Origin: Secundilactobacillus folii
GTDB taxonomy: Bacteria; Bacillota; Bacilli; Lactobacillales; Lactobacillaceae
Length of the DNA: 64,000 nucleotides
NCBI RefSeq assembly: GCF_009720675.1
Contig: NZ_WNJO01000002.1
Coordinates: forward strand, 248,001-312,000
Direction: 5' to 3'
Below the pieces are notes generated by a model. The model saw only the letters and a list, made by a program, of their open reading frames with translations, made no database searches and was not told the origin of the DNA. The translations under genes were made by a program, and so were the position numbers. Within the stretch, counting starts at the first letter, position 1; each line of letters starts with the position of its first letter. This document shows, in pieces, positions 52,271 through 60,197 of the stretch.

Positions 52271-54022
52271 TTGGTTAATCTTGCTTATCCGGTGATTAAA
52301 TCAACATCATACAGTCCGTTAGGTTTAAAACAATTCACTGATGATATCAAGAATACTTCAACTGGTGAGCTGCTACTCGATTATCCAACAGTTTATATTA
52401 TTTATAAAAAGAACAAGCATAGAATGTATGATGTTTATGTTGGGGAAACGAATAATATTCGTCAAAGGACAACGCAGCATCTCATTGAAGATCCAAAGGT
52501 GAGACCGGATTGGGATGACTTTAGAGCAGCGGATGATACCAGAATGATTGTCATTGGACACGATAGGTTCAACAAGTCGTTGACTTTGGACATTGAAAAT
52601 AAAATGATGTTATACATGTCCGGAGTAAGCACTGTCCAAAATTTAAATAATCGTAGAGAAAATGATCAAAATAAGTACTTCACTGAAGAAGACCGTGACA
52701 ATATTTTTTCCAAAGTTTGGCGACGTTTAAGAAAAATTGATGAAAACTTATTTCCGGTTGAACGGATTATTCAAGACTCGGCACTATTTAAAGCTTCTCC
52801 CTTTCATAAACTCACTGAGGCACAATTTAAGGCCAAGGATTTGATACAAGATCGAATCACTCATGTTTTATTGGAAAATGAAGAAGATCAGCTCATTTTA
52901 GTAGAGGGAGAAGCTGGATCAGGGAAAACCGTTTTGCTAAGTACCATCTTTTATCAGCTTCACCAATACCAGATGAGTAACGACCATCCCCAATTTAGTA
53001 ATCTGAAACTACATCTTATTGTGAATCATGATGAGCAACTAAAAGTTTATCGTGATATTTTAATAAAATTGGGAATAACAAAAAGTTCAGATAAAGACGT
53101 TGTATCAAAAGCTACCCATTTTATAAATACCCATAGACCAGATGAAAAGGTTGATGTTGTACTTGTAGATGAGGCGCATTTGCTCTGGACACAAGGGAAG
53201 CAGGCATACCGGGGCAATAATCAACTAGAGGATATTATGGCGAGAGCACGGGTTACAGTTGCCATCTTTGATCCGCGGCAAATTTTGAAAGCTGAAGAAT
53301 ATCTTGAAAAGACAGATATTGAAAATTTACGTGAGAAATCTAAAAAGCAGAATAATTTAATTGTATTGAAGAATCAACTCAGAATGCGAGCGGATGAAAG
53401 AACAATTGACTGGATTCGAGCAATAACGGACGGAAGACGCCAGGTTCTGCCTATCCATAGAGATTCAAAGCACTACGACTTAAGAATATTTGATGATGCA
53501 GCAGAAATGTATAGACAAATTAAAATCAAAAATTCTAACCAAAAAGAAAACGGTATTTCTCGGCTAGTTGCTACTTTTGACTGGGAATATACCCAACGTA
53601 AGAGATCAGACGGTAAATATTGGATGGTCACAGCTGGCAATTTAGAATTACCGTGGAATTTGCAGTTAAAGGCTGAACGTACTGTACAACGCTTAGCGTG
53701 GCCAGAACAGTCTCAAACAATAGATGAGGTTGGCTCAACTTATACCATTCAAGGTTTTGATTTAAATTATTGTGGTGTTATTATTGGGCCTTCCGTCACT
53801 TACAAAGATGGTAGGGTGCAGTTTAATCCTGAAAAAAGTAAAAATACTAACGCTATTCATCAAAGGACACTGGCAGATGGTAAAAAAGTATATGTCAGCG
53901 ATGAACTTTTAGCCAATGAATTGAATGTTCTGTTGACCAGGGGTGTGAACGGACTTTATATTTATGCAGCTGATGATGCACTTAGAGAAAAGTTGTTAAA
54001 AGCTAGCCAGAAAACAGTTTAG
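52271..54022 (+). CDS. GIY-YIG nuclease domain fused to DUF2075 P-loop ATPase
   Basis: A 583-residue fusion. Residues 40-150 form a GIY-YIG nuclease: VYIIYKK, YVGETNNIRQR (with Tyr56, Gly58 and Arg64) and a Glu in DIENKMMLYM. The DUF2075 part follows: Walker A GEAGSGKTVLLST (near 215), Walker B VVLVDEAHLLW (near 299), FDPRQIL, RMRADERT, and the helicase-like GSTYTIQGFDLNYCGVIIGP (near 490) and LLTRGVNGLYIY (near 556), as in superfamily 1 helicases. The start is TTG 52271 after GGGAGGGG. It is a predicted DNA- or RNA-cleaving ATPase of defence islands. The exact activity is unknown. Confidence 0.88.
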   Translation: MVNLAYPVIKSTSYSPLGLKQFTDDIKNTSTGELLLDYPTVYIIYKKNKHRMYDVYVGETNNIRQRTTQHLIEDPKVRPDWDDFRAADDTRMIVIGHDRFNKSLTLDIENKMMLYMSGVSTVQNLNNRRENDQNKYFTEEDRDNIFSKVWRRLRKIDENLFPVERIIQDSALFKASPFHKLTEAQFKAKDLIQDRITHVLLENEEDQLILVEGEAGSGKTVLLSTIFYQLHQYQMSNDHPQFSNLKLHLIVNHDEQLKVYRDILIKLGITKSSDKDVVSKATHFINTHRPDEKVDVVLVDEAHLLWTQGKQAYRGNNQLEDIMARARVTVAIFDPRQILKAEEYLEKTDIENLREKSKKQNNLIVLKNQLRMRADERTIDWIRAITDGRRQVLPIHRDSKHYDLRIFDDAAEMYRQIKIKNSNQKENGISRLVATFDWEYTQRKRSDGKYWMVTAGNLELPWNLQLKAERTVQRLAWPEQSQTIDEVGSTYTIQGFDLNYCGVIIGPSVTYKDGRVQFNPEKSKNTNAIHQRTLADGKKVYVSDELLANELNVLLTRGVNGLYIYAADDALREKLLKASQKTV

Positions 54023-54026
54023 AGGG

Positions 54027-54083
54027 AAACTGAGAAATTAGAGTTATGTGACCTTATTTGATGATAACTAGGATTCTCAGTTT
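54027..54083. repeat. Hairpin after the GIY-YIG/DUF2075 gene
   Basis: AAACTGAGAA pairs with TTCTCAGTTT, with an inner AGTTAT/ATAACT stem. No T-run follows, so terminator function is doubtful, but its position five bases after the stop suggests an mRNA 3' end. Confidence 0.5.
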
Positions 54084-54234
54084 GGCTTGATTATAGACAG
54101 GAAAAAGAAGGACTTTGTCTCCCTTCTTTTTGATTCGTTTATTGCAAATTATCAATTTTACAAGTTGTATAGCCGGCCCTTGAAGGCTACCCTTATCTTT
54201 AATTATAACCATTCTGTATTTCATTTTGAGACTC

Positions 54235-54515
54235 TTGACAATTGGGACATTTACGAATTAACATTAAAACAAAATAACAAAAGTCTTAGAGAGTTGAGTA
54301 ACCGAAACGAAATGCACAGAGAGTGTACACTGGCTGAGAGCACATCATGGACTTCGGTGAATATGGGCTTGGAGTACTAGGCTACGCGCATTGCGTCTCG
54401 GTTGGCATTCGTTACAGTGCTAAATGAGGCAGTCTTCAATGGCTGTGAACTAAGGTGGTATCGCGGTTTAATTAAAATCGCCCTTGCAAGATTACATTGC
54501 GAGGACGATTTTTTG
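54235..54515 (+). promoter_or_regulatory. T-box leader (probably Met specifier) of the LDH2-family dehydrogenase gene
   Basis: TTGACA (54235-54240) with a weak -10 17 bases on. Features are the GAGTAA turn, the upper stem CCGAA/TTCGG, AGAGAG and TGAAT-ATG-G, giving ATG at 54363-54365 by alignment with the metNIQ leader (TGAAG-ATG-G). Reading TAT (Tyr) one base earlier is the alternative. The motif AAGGTGGTATCGCG is at 54452-54465, and the terminator with TTTTTT ends at 54515. Confidence 0.85.
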
Positions 54516-54545
54516 TTTATCAATAAAGAAGTGAGGGGTAAGGTT

Positions 54546-55646
54546 ATGCGAATTAGCTCGATTGAAGAAAGATCGTTTTTGGAAAAAGTTCTAAAACAAT
54601 ACAAGTTTTCGGATGAAGACAGTCAATTACTTGCAGATACATTGGTAGATGCTGATCTTCGTGGCATTTCGTCCCACGGTATTCAGCGAATTGCTTGGTA
54701 CACGCGAATGATAAAGGAAGGCACCATTGTCCCAACTAATAAGATTAAAGTTTTACGTGAAACACCAACCAGTCTATTAATTGATGCAAATCAGAATATG
54801 GGTCAAATTGCGTCATCGTACGCCATGGATCATCTAATTGATAAGGCCAAGCAAGTTGGTATTGCTGCGGCTGTGATTCGCAATTCAAATCATTTTGGTA
54901 CAGCTGGTTACTATGCTCGTAAAGCCGTTAAAGAGGGGCTGATTGGAATTGCCACAACAAATACGAGACCATTAGTTGTGCCGACAAATGCCTTGGATGC
55001 GTTTTTAGGTTCAAATGCATTTGCCTTCACCTTTCCTGCTGAACCGCATCCATTCGTATTTGATGGTGCTACTTCAATTGTTTCTAGCGGCAAAATTCAA
55101 GTATTGGCCAAAAAAGGGGAACCAATTCCTGGCGATTGGGCCGTCGATAAAGACCGTACTGTTGACCATGATGCAAAACGAGTTGAGGACAATCTGTCGA
55201 AAGTTGCCTTTACTGAAGAACAGCCTGGTGGCGGTGTGCTCACTCTTGGCGGGAACCGAGAGGAAAATTCCAACTATAAAGGCATGGGCAACTCCATCAT
55301 TATCGAACTTCTAACGGGGATTCTAGCTCAAGGGTCAATTTCTGCCGATACAAATACTGGCAAGCACGACTTTAGTCAATTTCTGCTGACAATCAATCCT
55401 AACTTATTTGGTGACCCAGAGATCTTTAAGAAGAGTGCCACCAAGATGTTTGATCGAATCCGTGCCCTAAAGCATTTGCCAAATAAGGATATCAAGATTC
55501 CCGGTGATCGTGAGTATAAAAATTATGCTGGCAATCTAAAGCAAGGCGTGTTTATTGATGATGAGACTGTTAAAGAATTGAAGTCGGTTGGTGATGAAGT
55601 TGGTGTTGAGGCGCCGAAGTCGATTGATTCTACTAAGGAGTCTTAA
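54546..55646 (+). CDS. LDH2/malate dehydrogenase-family 2-hydroxyacid dehydrogenase
   Basis: A 366-residue NAD(P)-dependent oxidoreductase of the Ldh2/YlbC family, distinct from classical LDH: ADLRGISSHGIQRI (with the catalytic His), RNSNHFGTAGYYA, LGSNAFAFTFPA, FDGATSIVSSGKI and GGNREENSNYKGMGNSIIIELL. Members reduce 2-oxoacids such as ureidoglycolate precursors, malate or branched and thio-substituted 2-oxoacids. ATG 54546 follows GAGGGGTAAGG. The upstream T-box suggests a 2-oxoacid derived from an amino acid, possibly from methionine, as substrate. The C-terminal tail is longer than usual. Confidence 0.88.
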   Translation: MRISSIEERSFLEKVLKQYKFSDEDSQLLADTLVDADLRGISSHGIQRIAWYTRMIKEGTIVPTNKIKVLRETPTSLLIDANQNMGQIASSYAMDHLIDKAKQVGIAAAVIRNSNHFGTAGYYARKAVKEGLIGIATTNTRPLVVPTNALDAFLGSNAFAFTFPAEPHPFVFDGATSIVSSGKIQVLAKKGEPIPGDWAVDKDRTVDHDAKRVEDNLSKVAFTEEQPGGGVLTLGGNREENSNYKGMGNSIIIELLTGILAQGSISADTNTGKHDFSQFLLTINPNLFGDPEIFKKSATKMFDRIRALKHLPNKDIKIPGDREYKNYAGNLKQGVFIDDETVKELKSVGDEVGVEAPKSIDSTKES

Positions 55647-55690
55647 ACTAAAAATAGTTTGTTCAATGATTTTAGCTATAATAATAGTCT

Positions 55691-55718
55691 AAAAGCGCTC
55701 ATCACTGAGCGCTTTTTT
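55691..55718. terminator. Bidirectional terminator between convergent genes
   Basis: AAAAGCGCTCA, four bases, TGAGCGCTTTTTT. It lies between the LDH2-family stop and the minus-strand SDR stop at 55743. Confidence 0.92.
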
Positions 55719-55742
55719 AGTAATCTGTTTCATATTGACGCA

Positions 55743-56462
55743 TCATACCGCCGTATACCCACCATCAGCACTAACAACAGCCCCGGTCACAATCGAAGCC
55801 TCATCACTGGCCAGAAAAGCGATCACGTTAGCGATTTCTTCCGGTTCGGCTAAACGGCCGATGGGCATTTTGCCAATCATTGCGTCCGTGGTTTCCTTGG
55901 GCAGCGTCTTTAATAGTGGCGTGTTCACGTAACCGGGAGCCACAGCATTGAAGCGGATGCCCCTTGCCGCATATGTGACCGCCTGTGATTTGGTATAGTT
56001 TGCGACGCCAGCTTTTGCGGCCGAATACGCCTGAGATTTTGGGCCTCCGACTAATCCCAGAATAGAACTCATATTAATAACTGAGCCGCCACTATCCTGT
56101 TTTTCCATTTGTTTCACAACGTATTTATTCGTTAAAACAACGCCAGTTAAATCAATATTGATGACTTTTTGCCAATTATCTTCGTCTAATTCGGATACGG
56201 GTGCTTTTTTCTCAGCAATACCTGCGTTAGCAACTAAAATATCAATGTGGTGATATTTATCAACGACGGTTTTGACCAGTTTCTGCAATGATTCAGGATT
56301 TGTAACATCAGTTTTGACAAATTCAATTTGACCATCGTCAGGCGAATCCAAATCGGCAGAAACTGCAGTGGCCCCCCGCTTGAGAAAACCCTGAGCAGTG
56401 GCTAAGCCAATTCCCGAAGAGCCTCCAGTTACAATGGCAACTTTTCCAGATAGATCAATCAT
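55743..56462 (-). CDS. Short-chain dehydrogenase/reductase
   Basis: A 239-residue classical SDR: VTGGSSGIGLATA nucleotide loop, LVANAGIAEK, catalytic NMSSILGLVGGPKSQAYSAAK (Ser-Tyr-Lys), APGYVNTPL and DGGYTAV at the end. It resembles FabG-like or sugar/acetoin dehydrogenases; the substrate is unknown. ATG 56462 follows AAGGAGG; the in-frame start at 56507 would place that site inside the gene. It diverges from the cysteine operon promoter. Confidence 0.9.
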   Translation of the reverse strand: MIDLSGKVAIVTGGSSGIGLATAQGFLKRGATAVSADLDSPDDGQIEFVKTDVTNPESLQKLVKTVVDKYHHIDILVANAGIAEKKAPVSELDEDNWQKVINIDLTGVVLTNKYVVKQMEKQDSGGSVINMSSILGLVGGPKSQAYSAAKAGVANYTKSQAVTYAARGIRFNAVAPGYVNTPLLKTLPKETTDAMIGKMPIGRLAEPEEIANVIAFLASDEASIVTGAVVSADGGYTAV

Positions 56463-56590
56463 GTGACTACGACCTCCTTGTAAAAAATTAAACAGTTTAA
56501 AAAACATCTTAAATTTAGTTTAGCACTGAGCATAGGCCGATGTAAGCGTTTTATTTATGAGAGTAAAGAGCACTTTTCTAATAAAAAGAT

Positions 56591-56620
56591 TTGACAAGCA
56601 CATATCAAAGCGGGTATATT
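56591..56620 (+). promoter_or_regulatory. Promoter of the cysteine operon
   Basis: TTGACA (56591-56596), 18 bases, TATATT (56615-56620), about 20 bases before the ribosome binding site of the leader peptide. Confidence 0.75.
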
Positions 56621-56653
56621 AGCATCAAGTTAAAAAACGAAGGAGGATCAACA

Positions 56654-56734
56654 ATGACAACCCAATCAATTAAGTCGATCATGTTAAACACTTGTTGTCG
56701 AACATCGCGTGCACTACGATGTTCGGCCTGTTAA
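56654..56734 (+). CDS. Cysteine-rich leader peptide (26 residues)
   Basis: ATG 56654 is seven bases after AGGAGG and the frame closes with TAA at 56732. The peptide starts MTTQSIKSIMLNTCC and ends LRCSAC, with four Cys codons (residues 14, 15, 23 and 26), all TGT. Right after the TGT-TGT pair lies a perfect nine-pair hairpin (56699-56725) that also covers codon 23. The region 200-330 bases downstream leads to cysK. Strong translation signals on such a short, Cys-loaded frame are what a ribosome-mediated attenuator needs. Confidence 0.7.
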   Translation: MTTQSIKSIMLNTCCRTSRALRCSAC

Positions 56735-56845
56735 ACATTGACTTTTGAAGGGTAATTGTTGATTTAACCTAAAAGTCGCTGTTCCAGGCGGAACGGAGAC
56801 AAAGGGCGCGCAAATTCTGAAATAGGAATTTGGCGCCCTTTTTTT
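56699..56845 (+). promoter_or_regulatory. Attenuator hairpins of the cysteine operon
   Basis: Visible elements in order are: CGAACATCG/CGATGTTCG (56699-56725); GACTTTT/AAAAGTC (56740-56777); GTTCC/GGAAC (56781-56794); and a terminator AAAGGGCGC..AAATTC with GAATTTGGCGCCCTTT plus TTTTT (56801-56845). GTTCGGCCTG (56721-56730), in the 3' arm of the first hairpin, can pair 9 of 10 with CAGGCGGAAC (56785-56794), so alternative folds exist. The terminator precedes cysK by 218 bases. Confidence 0.65.
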
Positions 56846-57062
56846 GTTAAATACATGGGGCAAAATAACTAAGCGACTGCATGTTGAGAATTCTCACAAT
56901 GTGACAGCTACTGAATTCGGCAAATTACATGGATGTAAACACGAATCAACACGTGTTCATTCAGCAAACTGCATTTTTAAACAGCATGCACTACCTCACA
57001 TCCCCGCAGATCGCAATTATCCCGACCAAGAACCTCACAATTCATGGAAAGGATCACTGAAG

Positions 57063-57989
57063 ATGTTAATCAAATCAATTCAAGAACTTATTGGCCACAC
57101 GCCGTTGATCGAACTGCAGATGCCAGTTCCTAACAATTCCCATATTTACGCTAAGTTGGAGATGTTTAATCCCGGCGGCAGCATCAAAGACCGCCTCGGT
57201 CAGTATATGATTCAAGATGGCATTGATAAGGGTAAAATCAACGCCACCACGACCATCATCGAGCCAACCGCTGGTAATACTGGCATTGGTGTGGCGCTGG
57301 CAACGCAAGCACATCATTTACCAACCATTCTCGTGGTGCCGGAGAAATTCAGTCGGGAAAAACAAACCCTCATGAAGGCGTTGGGTGCAACCCTGATCAA
57401 TACGCCTTCTGCGGATGGTATCAAGGGCGCAATTAAGAAGGCTCGTGAGTTGGCAGACCAGACACCTAACAGCTATGTGCCGATGCAGTTTGAAAACCCC
57501 GCTAACCCCGCTACTTATTACCACACCTTAGCGCCAGAACTGATTGAAGATCTTGATCAGCCAATCGACGCATTTGTTGCTGGAGCCGGTTCCGGTGGTA
57601 CTTTTGCCGGCATTGCCAAGTACCTTAAGGAGCAAAATTCCCATACTCAAGCGATCGTTGTTGAACCAGAAGGCTCGATCTTAAATGGCGGTCCTGCTCA
57701 TCCACACAAAACGGAAGGTATCGGAGTGGAATTCACTCCGCCATTCTTCAAGGACGTTCAAATTGATCAGACGCTGACCATTTCGGATGCGGATGCTTTC
57801 AAGTACGTGCGCCAAGCAGCGGCTAAACAGGGCTTGTTCATCGGCAGCTCTTCCGGTGCGGCATTAGCGGCCAGCCTAAAAGTCGCTGAACAGCTTCCGG
57901 CGAACAGTACCATCGTAACGGTATTCCCAGATAGTTCCGAACGTTACATGAGTGAAAATATTTATGCAGAACCTACAACTGAAAACTAA
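57063..57989 (+). CDS. cysK: Cysteine synthase / cystathionine beta-synthase-like enzyme
   Basis: A 308-residue PLP enzyme of the CysK/CBS family: [16 protein letters not shown] (PLP Lys near 42), [21 protein letters not shown] (phosphate loop) and [10 protein letters not shown]. It makes cysteine from O-acetylserine and sulfide, or cystathionine from homocysteine and serine; in lactobacilli this cluster has been linked to both. ATG 57063 follows GGAAAGGA by nine bases. The upstream in-frame open region (from 56844) has no such site. It forms an operon with ctl and cysE. Confidence 0.93.
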   Translation: MLIKSIQELIGHTPLIELQMPVPNNSHIYAKLEMFNPGGSIKDRLGQYMIQDGIDKGKINATTTIIEPTAGNTGIGVALATQAHHLPTILVVPEKFSREKQTLMKALGATLINTPSADGIKGAIKKARELADQTPNSYVPMQFENPANPATYYHTLAPELIEDLDQPIDAFVAGAGSGGTFAGIAKYLKEQNSHTQAIVVEPEGSILNGGPAHPHKTEGIGVEFTPPFFKDVQIDQTLTISDADAFKYVRQAAAKQGLFIGSSSGAALAASLKVAEQLPANSTIVTVFPDSSERYMSENIYAEPTTEN

Positions 57990-58008
57990 ATGAAAGAGGT
58001 AAATGATT

Positions 58009-59196
58009 ATGAAATTTGAAACTAAACTTTTACACGGCGGCATTAGCGAAGATCCATACACGGGCGCAACCTCGATCCCGATTTACAACGCTTCAACTTT
58101 CCACCAGACTAAAATCGGTGAAGCAAAGTACGAGTACTCCCGTTCCGGCAATCCAACCCGGGAAGCGGTGGAAGCACTGATTGCCGATCTTGAGGGTGGC
58201 ACAGATGGCTTTGCTTTTGCTTCCGGTTCCGCTGCCATTGATACCGTCTTCTCAATGTTCAGTGCGGGAGACCACTTTATTGTTGGTAACGATGTTTATG
58301 GTGGGACTTTCCGACTGATTAACACCGTTTTGAAACGCTTCGGGATGACCTTTACAGTCGTCGACACGAGGGACTTAGCCGCCGTTGAAGCTGCCATTAC
58401 GCCTGCCACGAAAGCCATCTATCTCGAAACACCGACCAACCCACTATTACGGGTAACTGATATTCAAGCGGTGGCAAATGTGGCTCAGGAACACGGCCTG
58501 CTCAGTATCATTGATAACACTTTCAGTTCGCCGTATGTCCAACGGCCACTAGAACTGGGTGTTGATATCGTACTTCATTCCGCATCGAAGTACCTGGGGG
58601 GCCATTCCGATGTGATTGGCGGTGTTGTCGTCACGAAGGACAAAGAACTGGGAGACAAGATTGGGTATTTGCAAAATGCAATTGGTGGGATCCTCGCTCC
58701 ACAGGAATCGTGGCTGTTACAACGTGGTATGAAGACGTTAGCCATTCGAATGGAAGCTCATCTGCACAACGCCCAAACAGTCTTCAATTACCTCTCTGAC
58801 CAGCCGACAGTGGCTAAAATTTACTATCCAGGTGACCCGGAGAACCCCGACTACGAAGTGGCAAAAAAGCAGATGCACCATGGTTTCGGTGCAATGATCT
58901 CCTTCGAGTTGCAGCCCGGTCTTGATCCTAAAAAGTTTGTTGAAAATTTGCAGGTTATCACTCTGGCGGAGAGTCTCGGCGCTTTGGAATCGTTGATTGA
59001 GATTCCAGCTTTAATGACCCACGGCTCAATTCCACGAGAAATTCGTTTGAAAAATGGTATCAAGGACGAATTGATCCGTCTATCCGTTGGCATTGAAGAC
59101 GAAAAGGACCTGTTGGCCGATTTAGACCGCGGTTTCATGGCAGTACAAGGGAGCGAAAGTCATGCTGGAAACAGCCAGAGCCATCCTCAAGCGTGA
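58009..59196 (+). CDS. ctl: Cystathionine gamma-lyase/synthase-type enzyme
   Basis: A 395-residue Cys/Met-metabolism PLP enzyme: ETKLLHGG, IPIYNASTFHQ, YEYSRSGNPTREAVE, FASGSAAIDTVFS, VYGGTFRL, ETPTNPLL, PLP Lys in HSASKYLGGHSDVIGG, and SLGALESLIEIPA near the C-terminus. It cleaves cystathionine to cysteine (or makes it, or acts on methionine). The ATG at 58009 is better spaced from GAGG than the one at 58003. It overlaps cysE by 35 bases. Confidence 0.93.
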   Translation: MKFETKLLHGGISEDPYTGATSIPIYNASTFHQTKIGEAKYEYSRSGNPTREAVEALIADLEGGTDGFAFASGSAAIDTVFSMFSAGDHFIVGNDVYGGTFRLINTVLKRFGMTFTVVDTRDLAAVEAAITPATKAIYLETPTNPLLRVTDIQAVANVAQEHGLLSIIDNTFSSPYVQRPLELGVDIVLHSASKYLGGHSDVIGGVVVTKDKELGDKIGYLQNAIGGILAPQESWLLQRGMKTLAIRMEAHLHNAQTVFNYLSDQPTVAKIYYPGDPENPDYEVAKKQMHHGFGAMISFELQPGLDPKKFVENLQVITLAESLGALESLIEIPALMTHGSIPREIRLKNGIKDELIRLSVGIEDEKDLLADLDRGFMAVQGSESHAGNSQSHPQA

Positions 59197-59755
59197 TCCG
59201 GCTGCGCATAGTCTACTCGAAGTGATCCTGACCTATCCGGGTGTCCGCGCGCTATTCTGGTATCGTATTGCACACTATTTAGAGGAACGTCACCACTATC
59301 TGATGGCCCATATACTGAGCCAGCATGCGACTAAAGTGACGGGTATCGCCATTGATCCAGGTGCTCAAATCGGGCGACGGGTCTTCATTGATCATGGACT
59401 AGGGGTTGTGATCGGCGCTACGGCGGTCGTTGGCGACGATGTGACGATTTTGCATGGTGTCACACTTGGTGCTCGTGGTGGTGAAGCAAATGGCCGTCGT
59501 CACCCAGTTGTCGAACAGGGTGCTTTCATTGGCGCAAACGCCCAGTTGTTGGGTGCAATTACGATTGGTATGGGGGCCAAAATAGGTGCCGGGGCAATCG
59601 TGCTGCAAAATGTGCCGGCCTACTGGACAGCTGTCGGTAATCCAGCCCGGTTAATTCGTAAAAATGTGAAGGTAACGCCACTTAATTTAAGGAGCGTAAA
59701 TTCAAAAACAAGCGAGAAACGGAAGACTGACAAAGCTAAAACGGAATATGATTAG
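59162..59755 (+). CDS. cysE: Serine O-acetyltransferase
   Basis: A 197-residue left-handed beta-helix acetyltransferase: RDPAAHSLLEVILTYPGVRALFWYRIAHYLE, IDPGAQIGRRVFIDHGLGVVIGATAVVGDDVTILHGVTLG with hexapeptide repeats, and the catalytic His regions FIDHG and RRHPVVEQG. It makes O-acetylserine for CysK. The ATG is inside the end of ctl behind GGGAGCG, so translation is coupled. A Lys-rich tail of about 35 residues follows the usual end of the fold. Confidence 0.94.
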   Translation: MLETARAILKRDPAAHSLLEVILTYPGVRALFWYRIAHYLEERHHYLMAHILSQHATKVTGIAIDPGAQIGRRVFIDHGLGVVIGATAVVGDDVTILHGVTLGARGGEANGRRHPVVEQGAFIGANAQLLGAITIGMGAKIGAGAIVLQNVPAYWTAVGNPARLIRKNVKVTPLNLRSVNSKTSEKRKTDKAKTEYD

Positions 59756-59808
59756 GATTTGAAATGGGCGTTTACTCATCAAAATCCAATTAAATTTTCA
59801 TTTTTGTC

Positions 59809-60153
59809 TTGACACCTTATTGAAGCTGCTTGATAATTACAGTTAATCATTATAAAAACCAAATACAATTAATAGACGTGAGATTAGTAAGTCTAACTGC
59901 ATTTGCACAGAGAATCACGGGTTGGTGGAACGTGACCGAATACGAGACTGAAGAAACTCAGAATAAAGTCGTATCACCGGGCTTTTTGAGCTGGGTGACA
60001 TCGGGTACGCCCGTTATTGCGTACGGTTATAGACTAGGTTAGTTCTATAACTAAAGCGTCATGGTAGCTGTGATTTGGACAGTGCCATGGAAGAAAGGTG
60101 GTACCGCGTGAAATCGTCCTTTTATTCAAATCTTGGATAGAGGACGATTTTTG
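59809..60153 (+). promoter_or_regulatory. T-box leader (apparent AAA/Lys specifier) of a D-2-hydroxyacid dehydrogenase gene
   Basis: Promoter TTGACA-17-GATAAT at 59809-59837. The leader has the AGTA turn, upper stem AGTCT/AGACT, distal hairpin TCACG...CGTGA with loop GGTTGGTGGAA, and TGAAG-AAA immediately before CTCA, which pairs with TGAG. This places AAA at 59954-59956. The motif AAGGTGGTACCGCG is near 60096-60109, and the terminator (AATCGTCC...GGACGATTTTT) ends at 60153. The leader is certain; the codon is less so. Confidence 0.88.
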
Positions 60154-60197
60154 TTTTTATGTGGTGATGATAAAACAGATAAGGAGTCGATGGTGGC

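Noticed and set aside
54087-54380. 97-codon plus-strand frame
   Set aside because: It runs through the T-box leader of the LDH2-family gene; the RNA structure explains the sequence better.
57063-57989. cysK read from the longer in-frame start at 56844
   Set aside because: The extension begins in the T-run of the attenuator terminator, lacks family similarity, and the ATG at 57063 has a well-spaced GGAAAGGA.
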